The notes under the pieces: model-generated
Database searches by the model: none
What the model was told of the DNA's origin: nothing
The model's input: the letters and a program-made list of their open reading frames with translations, nothing else
Translations under genes and position numbers: made by a program
Shown: one piece after another, positions 11,972 to 24,330 of the stretch
Numbering within the stretch: position 1 is the first letter of the stretch
How the letters are laid out: every line of letters starts with the position of its first letter
NCBI GenBank assembly: GCA_945643635.1
Contig: CALZFC010000058.1
Location: 496,001 to 560,000, forward strand
Source of the DNA: Allodiplogaster sudhausi
Lineage: Eukaryota; Nematoda; Chromadorea; Rhabditida; Diplogasteridae
Length of the DNA stretch: 64,000 nt
Reading direction: 5' to 3'

Positions 11972-12784
11972 ATGCTTTTCTCTGCCGTCGTGCTGCTCTC
12001 TCTGCCTTCCACGGTCGCTGCTCTGGGCTGCTACACAACCTTAGGTTACGTCAGCCTGAACACGCCGACCAACGCGACTCTCACCGTCTGCCTCCCCAAC
12101 GTCTTCACTTGCATCAAGCAGGTCAGTAAAGAAAGTTTCTAATCTGTCTTCCCGGAAACTTCTTTCCAGCAGACTTGCCAAAACGAATTAGTGAGCCCTA
12201 ATAACTTCCGATTTGTAAAAAAAGAAATATTAATTTGGCCGAAGGCCAACTTGATCTTTGAAACGGTGATCTTTGCCCCAAGAAAATGAAATGGCAATGT
12301 TTCAGGTGGACTTCATGGGAAACAACTTCCTCAAGAATTGCGGGCCCGTCGGCAGCAACTGCACGGTCAGAGATCGCAAAATCGCATTGCCTAGAGCATT
12401 CTCTCGTGAATTCGTTCAATTCGAATCCTGTGAAAATGCATCCAAATTCGCTTGCTTTTCCGGTGGACATCTTTGAATGGACGCATAAACAGACACTGAT
12501 TATTTCACTTCCAACTATATATCTCTGAAGGGAAAAGTGTCATGTTGAAATCATTATTAGACTCATATTCTAGTCGATTCTTAATGTTGCCTTCCTAGAC
12601 TCCGACGCAGCCAATCAACGCACCGGCCAACTGCCAGAACACGTCGGCAGCCTTCAACTCGAACACGCAGATGTGCTGCTGCTACGGGGACTCGTGCAAC
12701 TCGGCTCCGCCGGCCACCCCTCTTCTTCTCCTCGCCGGACTCTCCGTTGCTGTGGCGACTGCGCTCAATGACTTCGCAATCTAA
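11972..12784 (+). CDS. Ly6/uPAR-type three-finger GPI-anchored protein (3 exons)
   Basis: Exons 11972-12121, 12306-12365 and 12599-12784 join at phase 0 into 131 residues. Residues 1-17 are a signal peptide (MLFSAVVLLSLPSTVAA). The mature part has ten cysteines (20, 40, 47, 62, 69, 82, 96-98, 103) and ends its domain with CCCYGDSCN, the CC...CN signature of Ly6/uPAR folds. Residues about 108-131 are a hydrophobic tail (PLLLLAGLSVAVATAL), the expected GPI-attachment signal. Such proteins sit on the outer cell surface and often modulate receptors, channels or septate junctions; the specific role here is unknown. An NXT glycosylation site (NAT) lies near residue 34. The start follows a (CT)n leader and is the first ATG before the signal peptide. 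Confidence 0.8.
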
Positions 12785-13711
12785 ACACACATAAAAAATG
12801 AGTATCTCTCACCACAATTCTCTGTTCTCTCTCTCTCACGTTCTCCATCCATCGCTTCTCTCGTTTACACTTTCTTCCTAACAAGTCTTTTTTTTTCACC
12901 GTCTAAGATCTCAACCGTGTACATACTTTCTCTAAACACGAATCCCCATCCTAGTCGTGACTCTCAGTCTATTCTGAAGAAGCCTTTCAACTAAAAATTT
13001 ACAATATATAAATTGGCATGAAGATAGAACACGTCAATGAAGAAACCTCACAAGCTCTTCTTTCATACTGCTCTCATTTTTGAGCGATTCACTGTCTCTT
13101 TCCCTCTTATACTAACAATAAGGTTATAAATTCAGGGAACTCATAATCAATTCTTCACTAATTCCAAAGAAAACGGCAATAGTATTTGGAGCGCTCATGT
13201 TCCAAATGAAAACGATGGAGGCTCGAACAAAGTAATTTTCGAAACAAAGTAATAATTCTTAATTTTTTCATTGATTTCTCGTAATTTAACTCAAAACTAA
13301 GAATTCAACATATTAATTTTTTGACTAAATATGAAGTATATTGATCTGCCTGGCTGACTTTTATAGAACTCAACTAAAATATACATTCAATAACACGCTC
13401 TTCTTACAATCTGAAATTATCTGTCATGTATTTTATTTTTATTTTTTAAAGATAATTTTGTATGCACAAATGTTTTTTTCTGTTCAAGTGACATTCAGAA
13501 TAAAACTTTTATCTCACCAGAGACTTTCATGTGATACTGAGGTGGCAATATTATAAAAACATTAGCAAAAATCTAGGTTAAATTAAATTCACATGACAAA
13601 TTTTTAAATAAGGCATAATAGCTCAAAACAAATAAAAGAAAATGAATTTAAATTGAAAATCTGCTGTTTGAAATCGGCAACAAAAGAAATAAATAAGAGC
13701 ACTAAAGAGTT
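12785..13711. other. convergent intergenic spacer
   Basis: AT-rich DNA between the stop codons of two convergent genes, the Ly6-type gene (+) and cubilin (-). It contains 3' UTR sequence of both. The only recognisable elements are two AATAAA-type signals on the minus strand near 13432-13443. No gene is seen. Confidence 0.6.
13432..13443 (-). terminator. AATAAA polyadenylation signals, probably for cubilin
   Basis: Two adjacent TTTATT hexamers on the + strand read AATAAA on the minus strand about 270 bases downstream of the cubilin stop codon. They are the first such signals after the stop. Confidence 0.4.
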
Positions 13712-14777
13712 CTATCGCCGATCGATGGCAGCCTCGTCGATGAATCGATTGCATTGCCACTCGGCACGGAAGCCAGCGCCGTCATTCGAAGGACGAGAAT
13801 CCGTCTTGAAACGGATGACGAAGACTTCGCCCCCCTCGAGGGAAGGCAGCGACTGCTCGAAGGGCAGCGACAGCTGGACAATGACAGATTACAGGCTGTT
13901 TAAATCGCTTTCCCTCACTTAACTTATACAACAAATCAGAACCTCGTGCAATGTTCTAAAGCAGTAGACCTAAGTGAAATAAAAAGCAATAAATCATAGC
14001 AATTTAGAAGAAAAATGAACCTCCGTAATGCATGGATCGATCCGATCTGTGACTTCTTTTCCATCCACCTTGAAGACGATTTCGAGGTACTCATCTGCAG
14101 AGAGTTCACAGATGAAAATTGTTTTAAATTGTTAGTAAGAAAATATTATATGTATGTATATGTAGATAATTCGATGGATGATTCTAGAAGTGAGAAGAGA
14201 AGCCCGCTCCCGCCTGACCAGTGGTGCAGTCTGCCTTGGAGGGAGCTCGGTTGTAGTCGAGGTCGAGCAGCCGCGCGATGCAGCCATGTCCATTCGGCGG
14301 CGCAATGCGCCACCTAACCATAAATTACTTCATTTAGTTAAGAATTAATAAAATTGAAAGAATAGCAAACATGACAATAAAAAAAGACTATTTAGTTACG
14401 TGAAGGTCGAGCTTGCGTTGTAGCTTTTCGGATAGCCCGGATTGGCGATTGCGCCAGAAAGTTCGCGTGTTACGGCGAAGACAAACGTGGAATCTGTTGA
14501 AGTGTTTTTTTTTAAATAATTGTGACAGTCCGCTTTATATGATTTAGAAAATATTTATGTTCCGCCCAGAAAGGAACCATCTGCCTGCTCGACCGCGTAG
14601 TAGGAGGCGTCGTATCCATTGCCGGCCATGTCTGCGTCCGAGACGAAGGTCAGCGACAGTACATTCCCACTGAAAGACATCAGCATTCAAGCGAATGGCA
14701 TGGGTACGAAAGAACGAGAGGCAATCTAAGCAACGATACGGGGATGTCAATGACAGAGGGAGAGTTAAACAGATGAA

Positions 14778-14834
<57 letters not shown>

Positions 14835-17800
14835 GAGAGATAACGAAAGACACCAGTGGCCCACCTCGAAAGCACCGGCGGAGGAAGGGTTACACCACAC
14901 ATCTTGTTATTGGACTGTGTTGACGATGATGGATCGGTTATCTGAACATAAAATCATATAAAATAGCTGTTTTCGTTATCAGATGCTTTAACTATGTAGT
15001 ATTAAATTGACTGTTTTAATGCTACACTAGAAGATTAAACACTAGCCTGAAGATAGTCAAACGTGCAGGATTCGTTCGCGACGAGCACGAAGCGGCCTTG
15101 CGAGTAAGTCGAGCCTACCGTATGCACCGTACCCCGTTCCATGTTCATGACACTATAATTGGCATGTCAATATGAAACCAAAATTACGGAGAAAGATGGA
15201 ATTGAATTAAACTGTTTATTCTTTGACACGACACTCAATTCACTTGTTTCGTACGAAAAAAGGAAAATCTTTCAAGTTCGAACCGAAAGACGACGAAGAT
15301 GCGCTTGCGGTTAGCGACTTGAAGCTGAGTCACGCACGTCGAGTTGTGAGAGTACGGCTGAGGAAAGTTTGGAGAAGTCAGACGGCCAGCGGGCAAGAGG
15401 CGACCGTCCACCGTGCGGTTGCAACCTAGCGAATGCTTCTGTCTCTCTCTCTCTCTCTTTCTCGCGCGCTCTCTCTCTCTGTCTCTCTGTCCCTCTAGAT
15501 GACTTTGCCAAATGGTTGAAGCCAGTGTTAGATGAAGAAGAAAGACTTCTCTAACTGTCTAGAAGGTAGTACTCGGCGACGAAGCGCGACGACTCGGACG
15601 GGCTGATCAGCGCAGCCGTGGTGATCTGTATTGGATTAGTCTTGTCTTTCTCTGCGTGCTCAATGTTATAGCTTTGTTTCTCTGTAATATACATATGTAT
15701 TACGAAACGCGAGAGCGAAGGAGGAAGAAGAAGAGCTGACCTGAACTGCCATGGTATTGGAGATGAAGGGAGCGACGGCGCCCTTGTTGGAGGAGAAGGA
15801 CGCGGTGTGATTGCCGCAGAGACGAAGCGTCTTCCGTTCCGAGTCCTTCTCGGCGCACGCCGGGTGCTGGCACTCCTGAGTCACTTATCTTTTCCTAATT
15901 CTACATTTCATTACCAATTTGAAAAAGGAAAAAAAAGTTTACTGAAATAAAACTGCAAACTGACCTTGATAATCCCGACGTCTCGTACCTCAGCGAAGAC
16001 GTCAGTGCACGCGTCATCAGGCGTGGGGAAAGAAAGGGTTCTGGAAGAGAGATGGAGAGAGAAGGAGCAAAGAAGAAAGAGAGAAAGATTGAGAATATAG
16101 AGATGGAGACATTAGAACAAAGAGCGAAGTGGAACAGAAGAAAATATGTATGAAGAGGAAAAAGTCTAACGCGAATCTAAGCCAAATGGGCGCCTGTTGC
16201 TTGGCGCGAATGACCCACCGACAGCGTTGGTGCGTCTGATATTGGATTCCTTCTGAAAGACAAGGAAGATTAGCCGAGAAGAAGAACAGAACTTGCCTTT
16301 CGTCGTCTCATACACCAGAGTCTGCTTCTCAGTCGTCGCCGTGAGCCATCCGCCGCAGGCAGCTATAAAAACAATTATTTTAGAGATACGGTACACAAGG
16401 AACATGCTCAAGTATCTGCCAAGACGGGCTGAAGGCTGTTACCATCTACGGATCGATACTGCAGTTCGAAGCCTTCGCCGCCGTTAGAGTGGTCGGAAGA
16501 GAAGAAGACGTGAGCGATACGATGAGAAGTGTGCCAGAGAAGGGGCAGCTCGAGATCGTCCGACTCGCAGACTTCACTCGCCAGCAGAGGAGAGTACGCC
16601 TTGTGGCCGTCGTAGATCTGCCACAGCAACTTATGTTATCGTACTCATGAATATATGCGGAAAATACAAAGGAATTATTTTGATATGCGCATCTACATGT
16701 ATTTGATATGTATGCATGTACATACATATATGCAGGGGTGGCCGAGGGCCGAAAATATCAGGCCCCGGCCCCCAGGGTAGGCCCCGGCCCCCAAGGTCGG
16801 CCCCGGCCCCCGTGGTCGGTTCCGAAGGAGGCCCCAACCCCAAAGCTAAAAAATTTCTTTAAAAAATTTCGCGTTGGAGAAAAATCAATCCAAAATTTAA
16901 AAAATGCGTATGCGCAATACATCTGTATCGCATACTGAATAAAGCGTGGCATATTTCAGCATAAATTGGCTCATAATTTGTTCAACTGGGGTGAACATAA
17001 TTTAATTATCCATAGCCCCCCGGGTAGACCCCGGCCCCCGCTCCCGAGCTCGGCCCCGGCCCCGGCCCCGGCCCCGGGGGCCGGGGCCGGGGCCGGCCAC
17101 CCCTGCATATATGTATTTAACAAATTCTTTTAAAAAAATATTTGCAAAAAAAAATTGCCTGCATATAGTCGATGCATTTCTTGTTGCGTCCTCCACTTCC
17201 ACTCGGCTTCTCCGTCTTCATCTTAGTCAGCTTCAACTCGAGGAACGAGTTGTCCTTGCCCTGAGGTTTCAATTGAATTTGGATACGCTTACCCGAGTTA
17301 TAAAAGAACAAAAAAAGCTACCTTGATGGTCCATCCACATTTGAGATTCTCAAAGTAGTGTCCGTTCTTATTGAGTGGCGGCTTGAGTGTCTGCCAGTCT
17401 CCGCTTCCCGCGACTTGCCCTCCACAACCGGCTTTGGGTCCTCAAAAATAAAACACAATTAGAAACTTTTTTGACATCAATATTTGGCATATCACATTCT
17501 CATTTTGTTAAGTATATTTCGTATTTATTCAAAAAACTTAATGCATAGATATATGGGTGGACTTCATTTGCGCGCAGACACTTGCGCACACAAACATTTG
17601 GGACAGTTGCGCACGGACACTTGCGCACAGACACTTGCGCACAAGGACACTTGCGCACATGGACACTTGCGCGCAGGGACACTTGCGCACAAGGACACTT
17701 GCGCACAAGGACACTTGCGCACATGGACACTTGCGCACGGACACTAAAGGATACCCAGAAGTTACCAAAGTATTCCTAAAGTTACCAAAAGTGTCCCTAA

Positions 17801-20800
17801 AAGTAATAAAAAGTCCCCAAAAGTTGCTAAAAGTGTCCCCAAAAGTTGCCAAAAGTTTCCCCAAAAGTTACCAAAATGGGTCACCCAAAAGGTCACAAGA
17901 ACTTGTGCGCAAGTGTCCTTGTGCGCAAGTGTCCTTGTGCGCAAGCGTCCGTGTGCGCAAGTGTCTGTGCGCAAGTGTCCCTGCGCGCAAATGTCCTTGT
18001 GCGCAAGTGTCCTTGTGCGCAAGTGTCCTTGTGCGCAAATGTCCTTGTGCGCAAGTGTCCTTGTGCGCTAGTGTCTGTGCGCAAGTGTCCTTGGGCGCAA
18101 GTGTCTGCGCGCAAATGTAGTCCACCCAGATATATTTCCAAAAACAACCGACCGAGAGTTGCAGTGACGAAGAGATTGAAGCCGCTCTTCGAGACGGAGT
18201 GGTCAGTGAGGAAGCGAATGAGCATTGTGTTCGACTGCACGTACACACGCTGCTCAGGCATCCTAAATCTACACTTATTAGGGAAATCATAGAAAATAAA
18301 GTGGGTGCGAACAACAGTTTGTTGTTCAATGTACCGCCTTGATTGTGAGAGGCGTGTACACAGAAAGAAGAACAACGACTCACATCAGACTGTGACAGGA
18401 AACGAAAAAAATGGTTGACTAACGCATCATTGCAGTACTTTCCAACGCTGCTCGTGTTGACGACGCGAGTGCCACGGAAGAACTCGAGAGAATCCATCTC
18501 GCATTCCGGAGACTCTTCCAGTTCCAACGCTTCGAATCTTTAATAGACACCATTTAAATTGCTTATTTAATTTAGGCGAAACAGGCATTTTGCTCTCCTT
18601 TTCTGTTTTTAATCTTGTTTAGACGATTTCATTTCTTCAAAAATTAAGTTTAGGAAATTTTTTTTAGATTCCATGAGCGCGAACTTAATGCTGAAGACTC
18701 GGTCGGCGGGCGCTGTCAGATTCCAGATGCATTCGAGCTCGTCATGATACGGCTTGGGGAAGCCCGGCGATGAGACTTGCTGTCACGGACAAGGAAAATG
18801 ATATGGATTGATTACAAAGTAACGGACAAGAAAATGACATGGATTGATAACAATTTACAAAGTATTAATTGTAAGACCAATACACGAATACTGACATGCA
18901 TGAAGTCGTTCTCGCTGAAGATGAGATCTCCACCACATTCTGAATTGAAAGAAAAATTTTTGGTTTCTCTCCATGAAATGGCAAATCAAGATAGAATGAG
19001 TCGATTAGAAAATAAACAGAGAAAGAGAAGATAAAAGGAGAAAGATAAGAGAAATAAAATGAAGAGATAGAGATACTGTTGATAGCGTAGGTCATCTTGA
19101 AGCCGCGAGCAATCTTGCCCTCTCCCTTCAACCCGTACGTCGTATTCGTCACGAAGCGAATGCCGATTGGGCCCTAGTTTAAGGTAATCAAAATTGAATT
19201 ATTTTTTAAAGTATTTAAAAAGTATTATTAAATCATTTAATCCAACAGTGTCCAAATGGGATGTAAGGGAATAATTATTGCTGAATATCTATGTCTCTTA
19301 ACCTTGACCGAGATGACTTCCATCTCGTTCTCCTGGTCGCCGCAGAATGTCTGGACGACGTGATTGCGGACAACGTCGCGCACTTCCACGAAATCCGTCG
19401 AGCACGGATAGCGGTTGTACGCGACTGACAAGGAGCAGAACCCACATTTTATTCAACATAAATTTTCTATTTCGCAACAATCTCATTGTGCAGAAGAATG
19501 GTCAATTGTTGCTGTCTATGAATGGTTCTGCAAAGATCACCGAACCCATCGTGGAAGAGAGTTGAATGTCGCGAACTGCAAGAGTGATAACGACGACGCC
19601 GTCCACTTCCGGATCGATCAAGTAGTCACACTCCTGCAACGAAGAGCAGAGAGAGGATTACGGTAAGGGAAGATAGAATGCCCCCAACCTGATCCTCGTT
19701 CGGATAGTAAGCAGGGTAATGAGGAGAAGTGACGACGCCATGTGAGAGACGGAAGATTGTGCCGCACTCTCAAAATATCATTTTTATTATAATAATTATT
19801 CAATTTCTAATTTTAGTAAAGAGAGAGTTGAATGAGATGCAAACCAGCTGTCCAGGTGGCCTTGAAGCCGCGTGCCTGAATGCGCTCGTCCGAAGTGAAG
19901 TTCAGTCGAATCCGATTCGACTCCGATCGATAATCGGATGGTGTCGTGATTGCACAGTACGGCTGATGCACCTGTGTCAATTTATGTTTAATACATTTTC
20001 CTGTATATTCTTAAAATGTATATATAAAAAACTGCGCAATCGTTCTGCTTCTAAATTGCAGCGGATGGATCCAGAAACCCACCTGCTCTTCATTAAAGAT
20101 AAAGTAGTAGAAGCCCGTAGGAGCCCAGTCACGCGCTGAATGCTCTTGTGAAATCTGAAGTTGAACCATTGTGAGGTATCAATATAATGGGAGTTGTGGC
20201 AAAGTATCTTAAAATATTTGAATAAATATTATTTTTTTATTCCTATTAACAATAACGTTGCGGTGAAAATTTAATAAGAGGAATATTTTACAAGAAGCCG
20301 GTCGGCCGAGCAGTTGACTGATGGCTGAATGTCCATTGACTCAAAGTGCACGATAATGTGATAGCCGATCGGCACCTCAAACAGTTTAAAATTAGAGCAA
20401 ATAATGGAGTTCAATATACATATGATAATATGAATTCTAGATAAGACAATGGCAAAGATAATTCTTGATTATTATGATTAAACTAGTTAAATCGATAAAT
20501 GCTCTTAAAAAAAAACAATTATTTTTAATATGAGTTGAACGAGTTGTGCCCTGACCGTGATGTCCCAGATGCACTCCTCGTCCGGCCCGTACTCGGCTGG
20601 AAAGTTCGGCGTGTGCACGACGCCCGTTGGAGAATGAGACGTGAAGCCGCACTCTGGGAAAACTCACTTACTTTTTCTAACTTTTATGGCACACTGTCAT
20701 CAGCAAAAATGCAATATTACAACCAAGTGTTGCCCGCTGAATGCTGAATTCGATTCAACCATAGCAATTATACAATGTTGTAGACAGTGAACCCAAGGAA

Positions 20801-23800
20801 ATTGTGCAAAGTATTATGAAAAATTATATTAAATCATTTTGTAAACATTGTCGCTAAAAGAATCCTTAGCGAATAAGAAAAACGAACCACTGCTGGGGTT
20901 GACAAACTCGTAGTCGACCTGCCACCCTTTGTATTGAACGTGCTCATCCGTCTGCCACCACAGTTGGAGTGTTCGGCTGTGAGAGATGATCTCCTGTATT
21001 TTCACATTGTTTTTACCATATAAAAATTGTTTAATGTTCTTCCATGTAACGTGACGCTTATTAAATTTCAAAGGCTTCTCCATACAAAGTAATTTTAAAG
21101 TAAAAAATTAGCCTTATGCCGGTCGGCCATTTTGTCAAATCCAGTAGCGAGCGATTCGTTCCGTGACTCGTCGCGATAGCAGAGACGCTGGATGATCTTT
21201 CCTTCATCGCCTCAACAATCGAAAAAAATAGTTACATTACTTTTATTTTTTTATTTCATGACAAACAAACTTTTCAGTTTTTGACAGATAACAAGTGTTC
21301 ATTTGAAGTAGAAGGATAAAGGTAAACCTTCTCCAAGGATGAGGCTGTCGTGTTCGCATGCAAAATCATACTCAATGTCCATGGCCACGATGCGGATCTG
21401 AAGTAAAATGAGAGTAGAATAGGCAGGATGTCAAAAACTATCACCCTAACTGAAGTTAGTTTGAAAAAACTTTTGTGTACATCACCGTGAACGAAAGTGA
21501 GAGAGCGAGAAAATGAGAGAGACAGGGAAAGAAATAGCCACAGCACAGACCTTGACTCGTTGTCCATGCGGTGCTCTGAGAACCCAATGGCAGTGCTGAT
21601 CAGGCAAGTAGCGCCGCCCTTCTCCATAGTTAGGAGAGGAGAGTGTGCCCGATTCGGGTTCGTGGATTATGCCACCGCAATCTGAATGAGAGCGGGCACT
21701 TTTCAATTTCTTTTCCATTACAATAATATTTACAAAGTGTTATAATGCTGATCGGGAGACAAATATGCTTGTTTATGTTTGTTGAATGTAAGCAAGGAGC
21801 AGCTGAAATAGCAGCGCACTATGAAATTGCACAGTGAGATCGAATGAGATGTGTCGTTGTGAGAATGCCATTCTGGGAGAGACGACGTGCATGTCAATAT
21901 CGGCGATTACAGTGGCGAGCTGCCACTCCTGACACAATCAATTTATCGATCAATAGTTTAGGATAAAAATGTCTGCAAAATGAATCACACATCTTTAAAA
22001 AAAATATAGATTCAAGTGTAAGATTACTCAAGCAACCTTCTTGTCAATAATCGCCTCAAAAGTGACATTGCAGAGACGTCGATCGAGTGGAAGCGAGTTG
22101 CCATCCAAGCTGTCTTTATCGCTTCGAGCGGCTGCAATAAAACAATGTGGTCATGACGTTACCATATAGCTTTTTCGGTCTTTTTCGAAAAAAAAAAAAG
22201 AAAACATGCCGAAAATATCGATGAATGCTCCATAGTCTGAACAGTGCGAGTTTGCGAAGCTGACGTCATGAGTGAAATTGCTAATCTGAAAAATACTTTG
22301 TTATTTTACAGCGTATGTTTCCACTAATAAGAATTCGAACATAAACATGATCATACTAACCTTCAAAACAGTTGTTCCACGCTTCTTTCGCTGCCGCGCG
22401 ATGTGAATGTGGCAGTAGACTAAAAGAAATATAGCTGAATAATTCCAAAAATACCTCTCAAATGACATCCAAAAGCGAAATGCACAAAAGATTTATTAAT
22501 AAACAAGTCCACATGGTTCAAGGTGGTAAGATATGCGTACAGAGTGTAAGGTCGGATGAGTTGGAAGTGCCGCCGATGTGGACGGTGGAGTTCTCTTTCA
22601 CGAGGTGCTGGCAGCCAGAATCGTCGTACGTGGCCGGCACCTATTTTGCAACAAATCGGTGATAGTTTTATCAAGGACCAAAATGTTTTTTTATGTAATT
22701 GAGTCACTTTGACGTATGAAATCTTGAATGGTCGATAGTAGTCAACAGCATCGATTGGTTCTTCGCCAAAACGACGGAACTGGCGAGTCCGAACGTCGGA
22801 GTATCTGCAGATCAAAAGAAGCTGGTTACGATTGTTGTTTGGACAACATATTGTACTAATTTACACATAAATTAACAGTGAGTAAAATAATTATAGAAAA
22901 AAATGTAGGTTTGAAACAAAAAAGAATCTAACGTACCTTACAGTCGCCTCATCGGTGATCGTGACCAGATCGGTAGAGTTCTCGCAGAAGACAGCGCGCA
23001 TCGCGTAATTCGCAGTCTCGTATCGATCCGGTCCATTCGTCACCTTTAATTGCTCTCTCCTCTATTCTTCTCATTCTTACATTTTTAAGAAGGAGGCAGC
23101 CATAGAGCTTCTATCGATTTCTCATTATTTCAACAAGCAACCTCTACGTCGCCAAAGCATTGTCTTTGACGAAGATGTCCCGGTTGGAAGAAAGGCATGT
23201 TAAAGCCCTGAAATTAGTTCACACTCATCTTTGATTACACCTTCTTACTCTCACCCTACTCACTACTATCAATGACCTCTCTCTCTCTGTCTCTCTTTCT
23301 TTCTCTCTCTGACATGCTCATCGATGAACTCCAAGAAGAGTGCGTATCGGTATCCTGGACCTGCCCTTAGCTGCCAGACGCAGCGTACGTTTGGCAGCAG
23401 CCTTCGTGGATAGCCGGGAGAAGTCAACATGCCGCTGTCGTCTGAGATCTCGCCGCCGCAGCCTTGAAATGACAGTAAATAGTGTAAGAGAATATTTGCA
23501 GATGAAGAAAATAAAAATAAAATCATATTTCTATAATTTGTTATTGAAGCCGGGGGAGAAAAAGAAATGAGACTGACCGGCCTCGGAGACCGTGAGTGAA
23601 AGTTCGAAGCCGCACTTCTTGTTGTGGCAGAACATCTTGGAGACGCGGCCGACCTACATATTTTTCTCTCTTCTTCTTTCTATTGACGAAAGCAAATAAC
23701 AAATAAGCAAAAAATATTACTGTCAACAGTTCGCTTTGAATAAAGAGAATCCTTTGACTAATAAAAAATAACTAGGAAGCGAGAAGTATAAAAGTGATAC

Positions 23801-24298
23801 AAACCGTGCTATTAGCGATGAATTGCACTGTCATCGTGGAGAGCGAAGAGCGGAAAAGGCGAGTGGAGCTTCCGCGAACCGAGGTCGCTCCTGTGCATCT
23901 CGTATTTCAATGTCTTTGAATATCATTTCCAATATACACTTTTAACGTAACGTTTAGTGTAGAATATGAATGTGTAAAGAAGGAACCCTTGTTGCCATCG
24001 TCGGCCTCCTTCTGAATGAATGCCACGTCTGACTGCGTCTTGGGAGGCATGCGCACGCTGCACCAGTGGTCCATTAGGAAGTCGCCTGAACGCAAATCAT
24101 TCTTCTTCACTGCGATCTACAGCTAATACTCTACGAATGATTCAGAAACCGGTTGCATTGCCGTCTCGCAGTGAGAGACTGTCGAAGGAGCAGTTAACAG
24201 AGAGCGCCAGCCAGAGATGCTCGAGTCTGCAAAAGAGACTTATTGTGAACGACAAAGAGAGAGAGAGAGAAGAGAGAAAGAGAGAGTGAGGGAGAGAA

Positions 24299-24330
<32 letters not shown>

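Larger units (their letters stand above)
13712..21690 (-). other. Cubn: cubilin CUB domains 20-27 and C-terminus
   Basis: Starts: CUB20 near 21690 ([18 protein letters not shown]), CUB21 near 20655 ([19 protein letters not shown]), CUB22 near 19770 ([17 protein letters not shown]), CUB23 near 18940 ([15 protein letters not shown], then [16 protein letters not shown]), CUB24 near 17445 ([15 protein letters not shown]), CUB25 near 16365 ([16 protein letters not shown]), CUB26 near 15435 ([19 protein letters not shown]), CUB27 near 14500 ([17 protein letters not shown]). CUB27 continues over exons 14215-14325 and 14027-14087 into the last exon, then a 13-residue tail and stop. Vertebrate cubilin residues for B12-intrinsic factor binding cannot be assigned here. 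Confidence 0.75.

Noticed and set aside
17570..18110. Regular short repeats resembling a CRISPR array
   Set aside because: Units are contiguous 16-17-bp tandem copies without unique spacers, the two halves are inverted, and the host is an animal genome.
17557..18527. Long open frames encoding Cys-Ala-Gln-Val-Ser or His-Leu-Arg-Thr repeats
   Set aside because: They are translations of the minisatellite arms of the foldback element in several frames on both strands, with no start context or splice support.
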